In this document: positions 60,359-64,000 of the stretch, piece by piece
Layout of the letters: each line of letters starts with the position of its first letter
How positions within the stretch are numbered: position 1 is the first letter of the stretch
NCBI GenBank assembly: GCA_963820775.1
Contig: CAWGBF010000008.1
Coordinates: 248,001-312,000 of the forward strand
DNA: 64,000 nucleotides
Direction: 5' to 3'
Origin: Roseiarcus sp963820775
GTDB lineage: Bacteria; Pseudomonadota; Alphaproteobacteria; Rhizobiales; Beijerinckiaceae
Made by a program: the position numbers and the translations under genes
Notes under the pieces: model-generated
Databases searched by the model: none
The model's input: only the letters and a program-made list of their open reading frames with translations
What the model was told of the DNA's origin: nothing

Positions 60359-61714
60359 TGTCCGGTTTTGGTAGCACGTGATTTGTCCGCTTCTTCTGGT
60401 TTTGTTCTGCTGTGGGCGGGGAGGGCAAGCCTGAGGCTTGTCCTTGCCGTCCACAGCGTTGCGCCGCCGAGCGGATTTAAGCGGCGCGTTGAACATAAGC
60501 GGCGTCCTTGAGCCTCCCATTCTCGTCGTAGCGGCCGATGCATCGTGGCCCGTGGAAGAGGGCGTGCGAGCCGTCGGGATAGACATGGACCTTGACCCGC
60601 GCCTTGACGAAATGCGGGCGCATCGGGCTTTCCGGGATCTGCAGCTTGAGCGTGCGGTAGGACACGCAATTGTCGTTGCCGACCTGGCGCTCCTCCTGAA
60701 CGCACAGGATCTCGTCGAGATCGACGCCCGGGATCGGCGTGAAGGCCGAGCCCTCGCCGGCCGGCTCGACCGCAAAGCGCGCGTTGTGCTGCGGCAGATA
60801 GCGGTCGCGAAGGCGTTGGCCGCCTCAACCGTCGCGATCCCGGCGAGCTTGAGCTCCTTGACCAGACGATCCTGCAGCGTGCCGAACGTCCGCTCCGATC
60901 GGCCTCTTGCCTGCGGCGAGAAAGCGCCGATGTGCTCGACGCCCAGTTGCGCGAGCGCCCTTCCGACCTGGGTCGGTGAGCCGCGGTCGATCTCGCCGGC
61001 CTTGGTGGTGCGGAAATAATGCGAGCCACGGTCGGTGTAGAGGCTCATCGGCAGGCCGTGCTCGGAGAAGACCTCCTTCAGCGCCCGGAAGGTCGAGGCC
61101 GTGCCCTCCTCCTCGACCAGAAAGGCCGAGTAGATCGCCCCGGTCGCGTCATCCATGGTCACAATCAGATCGAGCGCAGCCTGGCCCTCGAGCCATTCAT
61201 GGCGCGAGCCGTCTTGATGCAGCATCATCCCCGGCAAGGGCCGCCGCTCGCGCTTACGCCGGTGGGCGCCTTTGCGCGGCGCCTTGGGCACGACCCCCGC
61301 CCACTGCAGATGCAGCTTGAGCCAGGTGTAGCCCCAGCCAAAACCGTGGTCCTTGATGAGATGCTCGTGGAAATGCTTGACCGTGAAGCCCTGATAGCGC
61401 TCGCGATAGAGCCGCTCCACTTCCTCCGCCCAGTCGCTCGGCACCCGCTTGCCCGACGCCCTGCCTAGCCGCCGGTCGGCGAGCCCGGCCTCGCCCTCCT
61501 CTTCATAACGCCGCGTCCAGCGCCGGAACGTCCGCTCGCTCACCCCGAGCAACTCCCGCCGCCTCCTCCTGATTGAGCTCCGCCGATTCCCAACGGCTGA
61601 GAAGATTCAAAAACACCGCCATGCGCACCCCCTGAAGGGCCTCCGTCCGGCGCATCCAACCCCTCCAAAAGGGCCGGACCTACCGGACAGATCGTGCGCT
61701 ACCTAAACCGGACA
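60359..61714. mobile_element. ISNCY-like insertion sequence with matched ends
   Basis: Both ends carry related inverted repeats of ~33 bp: TGTCCGGTTTTGGTAGCACG on the left (from 60359) and, reading inward on the other strand from 61714, TGTCCGGTTTAGGTAGCGCA. Each is followed by GAT(T/C)TGTCCG. The element is about 1,356 bp and holds one transposase gene. It lies 36 bp after the PEP-CTERM stop. No clear target duplication was seen. Confidence 0.8.
60477..61655 (-). CDS. ISNCY-family transposase (two frameshifts in this sequence)
   Basis: The frame starts MRRTEALQGVRMAVFLNLLS and shifts near 61556 into ELLGVSERTFRRWTRRYEEE, a helix-turn-helix. The DDE integrase core follows (MMLHQDGSRHEWL, LIVTMDDATGAIYSAFLV, LYTDRGSHYF, GVEHIGAFSPQARGRSERTF). 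A second shift near 60812 leads to RYLPQHNARFAVEP and the tail ending DAAYVQRAA. Repaired it is about 392 residues. With two breaks it may be dead, but the window also has probable sequence errors in essential genes. Confidence 0.85.
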
Positions 61715-61863
61715 TATCGTCTGCTACCGACACCGGGCCAGCAATTTGGTTGCAGAAAATCGGAAATCAAGGTAACCTGCGCCATGGACGATCCCGCGCT
61801 TCCCGCATGGTCTCGACCGCAACCACCCGTCGCGGCGCCTCTCCACGCCAGGGAAAAGGCTGA

Positions 61864-62005
61864 CGAAAAATTTTTCCGCCGAAAAGTCCTCGTAACCCAT
61901 TGAAAAAGTCTCAATTAGGCCGAGAGAATCCAAGGAAATCCAAGGAAATCAAACCCCCGAAAATAGGGAAATTTGACGCGAAACAGCCTACGACCAAGAA
62001 AACCC
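61864..62005 (-). repeat. ~140 bp dispersed repeat, copy 2
   Basis: Inverted relative of 14293-14433. The 30 bp core (GATTTCCTTG twice, then GATTCTCTCG) is identical at 61921-61950, flanked by CAATGGGTTACG and GGGTTTTCTTGG blocks at similar spacing. It sits between the two transposase genes. The rest of 61715-62277 shows no gene. Confidence 0.75.
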
Positions 62006-62277
62006 ATGTATGGATGCCCCGTTCGCGCAAGGTGTTTTGCGAATGGCTGGTCGCGTGATCGGGTGCGGTCATGTATCAGGCCTCGGATGCGGCAGTTGGG
62101 CGCCGCGGGCCGGTATGGAGATGCGCGGACCAGGCGCAGATCAAACGGGCGAGCTTTGTGAGCTCGAAGGGTTTTATTGCATTTCCTGGTCCGGATCTGA
62201 CCGATCATTTGCCCTTACCGTTCGTCGACCTCCTCACACGCCCGACGTTTCCCTCGGCTGCACTCTCCGATCGTGGA

Positions 62278-63307
62278 TCAGCGCGCCGCAGCTGCAGGAA
62301 CCCGATAATCTTCGCCCCTCGTCAGCATGGCCCAGATCGCGCGCGCCATTGTGTTGGCGAGGGCGATCGCCAACACCATCCGCGGCTTGCGCGCCAGCAT
62401 GCGATGCAGCCAGCTTCCCTCTGGCCCGCCCTTTCGGGAGGCCGAACGGATGACGGCCATCGCGCCGATAATCAACAGGCGCCGGATGTCACGCTGGCCC
62501 ATCTTCGAGATCTTGCCGAGAAGCGGCTTGCCGCCCGTCGAATGGCGCCGGGGAACAAGCCCGAGCCAAGCGGCAAAGTCGCGGCCGCGCCGGAAGACGG
62601 CCATCGGCGGCGCGAACGTCTCAATCGCCATCGCCGTGATCGGTCCCACGCCAGGCATGGTTTGCAGGCGGCGCATCGTCGCTTCGCGCGCAGCTTCCTG
62701 AACCGTCGTCTTCTCCAGTTCGGCGATCGTCTTCGACAGCCCGTCGATCTGATCAAGGAAGACGCGAGAGAGCTCCACGACGAGAAGCGGCAGGGACGTC
62801 GTTTCCGACTCGATCGCCTCTGCAAGGCCCTTCAGGTTCGCTGGTCCCTGCGGGGCGACGACGCCATGCTCGGCCAAGTGGCCGCGGAGCGCATTGATCA
62901 GTTGCGTGCGCTGGCGAACCAGGAGATCACGGGTGCGAAACAGCATGGCGCGCGCCTGCTGCTCCTCGGTCTTGACCGCCACGAAGCGCATGGTTGGCCG
63001 GACTGCCGCCTCACAAATGGCTTCTGCGCCCGCCGCATCGTTCTTCTGGCGCCTGACGAACGGTTTGACATGAGATAGGCGCAATCAGCCGAACTTCATG
63101 GCCGAGAGCCTCGACAGCGCGTCCCCAGTGATGGGCGCTCCCGCAGGCCTCCATAGCGACGACACAGCGTGGGCGCTCGGCCAGAAAAGCAAGGACTTTA
63201 TCGCGCGAAAGCGCCTTGCGGAACGCCACGGCGCCGTCAGCACGGGCGCCATGCGCCTGAAAGCGCCGTTTTGCAAGGTCGAGATCGATGATGCTAGCGT
63301 CTTCCAT
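62278..63307 (-). CDS. IS110-family transposase (one frameshift in this sequence)
   Basis: The N-terminal DEDD domain begins MEDASIIDLDLAKRRFQAHG and runs to LGHEVRLIAPI. One base must be removed near 63072 to continue as HVKPFVRRQKNDAAGAEAICEAA and on to the C-terminal Transposase_20 domain (LQTMPGVGPITAMAI, FAAWLGLVPRRHSTGGK). The repaired length is about 342 residues, normal for IS110. These elements have no terminal inverted repeats, so the boundaries cannot be set by eye. Confidence 0.85.
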
Positions 63308-63473
63308 GGATGCCCTCTTCATTCGTGGGATGCGCAAACATCGCCACCTTGGCACATTGCGATGCCGTCAGGAGGGGGCATCCACTCCATCAAACGCAAG
63401 CCGGCCAACAACCAATCTCTCGGCCCTCCGCCGAGGCGGAGCCAGAACTCAGCCCATCCAAAGGCGGAGCGCC

Positions 63474-64000
63474 CTAGAGACCGAGGCGACCCGCCAGATC
63501 CTCTAGACTGGCTGCGGCCGCGTCCCAATCCTCTTCCGGCTCAATGTCATTGGTCTGGTCCGGTCCGTGCTCCATCGGTCGCGCGATGAAAGCGGTTCGG
63601 AGACCACAGCGGCGCGCCGCCGCCAGGTCGCTATTGTGCGCCGCGACGAGACAGACCTGCTCGGGCTTAAGCATCAAGGTCTCGACGGTGCGCAGATACG
63701 CCTCTGGGCTGGGCTTGTAAGCCTGGGCGACTTCCGCGCCCAGAATGGCGTCCCAAGGCAGGCCAGCGCGCTTCGCCAGGTCCAGCATCAGCCGGATATT
63801 GCCGTTGGAGAGGGGAGCGATGATGAATCCGCGCTTGAGCCGCGTAAGGCCGGGAACCGAGTCCAGCCAAGGGTCGAGCCGACGCCAAGCGAGGTTCAGC
63901 GCATTGAGTTCGGAAGGGGGAACCAAGGCAGGATTGATGTTAAATTCCGGCAGAACGGCTTCGAGGTTTTCCCGATGCAGCACATCCAGCCGGACGAAGG
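63474..64000 (-). CDS. haloacid dehalogenase type II-like HAD hydrolase (5' end outside window)
   Basis: The frame is open to the window edge, so the N-terminus with the nucleophile Asp is missing. Visible HAD motifs: motif II Ser/Asn in IIAPLSNGNIRLM, motif III Lys in AYKPSPEAYLRTVE, and motif IV region VCLVAAHNSDLAAARRCGLRTAFI. The pattern is that of L-2-haloacid dehalogenases. It would hydrolyse 2-haloacids or small phosphoesters. Its distance to the IS110 transposase is 166 bp. Confidence 0.8.
   Translation of the reverse strand, partial: FVRLDVLHRENLEAVLPEFNINPALVPPSELNALNLAWRRLDPWLDSVPGLTRLKRGFIIAPLSNGNIRLMLDLAKRAGLPWDAILGAEVAQAYKPSPEAYLRTVETLMLKPEQVCLVAAHNSDLAAARRCGLRTAFIARPMEHGPDQTNDIEPEEDWDAAAASLEDLAGRLGL

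Overview
The window is GC-rich bacterial chromosome and looks like an alphaproteobacterium of the order Hyphomicrobiales, perhaps Beijerinckiaceae or a relative. Pointers are a form I aerobic CO dehydrogenase (cox) cluster, a DnaG whose zinc-ribbon cysteines are replaced, RpoD and DnaG side by side, a MmcB-type repair protein, several PEP-CTERM exported proteins, and a ~90 bp palindromic intergenic repeat of a type I associate with this order. No rRNA, tRNA or CRISPR array was found. The taxonomic call is inference.

Layout. 1-3.4 kb: 3' part of an RND efflux permease plus its adaptor. 3.5-11.9 kb (minus strand): a CO-oxidation cluster in the order coxC-M-S-L-D-E-F, with a hairpin-rich insert between coxL and coxD and a perfect palindrome upstream of coxC. 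12.2-14.2 kb: metF with an ArsR-methyltransferase fusion. 15-16.1 kb: a PEP-CTERM beta-propeller-like protein. 16.5-23.7 kb (minus): a 2-aminoethylphosphonate (or related aminophosphonate) uptake and degradation operon: FAD oxidase, phosphonoacetaldehyde hydrolase, class III PLP enzyme, binding protein, ATPase and two permeases. 23.9-30.6 kb: rlmB, mltG and the fatty-acid synthesis genes fabF, acpP, fabG, fabD. 30.7-32.6 kb: a hydroxyproline epimerase/DapA-like pair. 32.8-37.6 kb: ruvC-ruvA-(vapBC and a membrane protein)-ruvB-xerD-DUF167. 37.6-46.7 kb: a betaine-demethylase-like Rieske oxygenase, then a divergent dipeptide-type ABC transporter operon ending in a GMC oxidoreductase and mmcB. 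46.8-51.3 kb: two paralogous PEP-CTERM proteins flanking a mosaic repeat protein and its decayed partial copy. 51.4-55.6 kb: rpoD and dnaG. 55.7-60.3 kb: an aldo/keto reductase and a very glycine-rich PEP-CTERM protein. 60.3-64 kb: an ISNCY-like element, an IS110-type transposase and a partial haloacid-dehalogenase-type gene.

A caution covers the whole window. At least ten genes are interrupted by single-base frameshifts, including the essential rpoD and dnaG, so most of these are probably sequence or assembly errors rather than real pseudogenes. In five of them (coxS, coxC, the GMC gene, rpoD, the glycine-rich PEP-CTERM gene) the surplus base can be placed as a G in the same context, YC(G)AAY. 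Such genes are annotated across the break as one reading frame.

How the genes work together: CoxMSL would form the CO dehydrogenase, CoxD/E/F its cofactor-maturation helpers and CoxC a membrane sensor/LytTR regulator. The phosphonate operon couples import to C-P bond cleavage. The dpp-type operon is translationally coupled end to end. The PEP-CTERM proteins imply an exosortase elsewhere in the genome.
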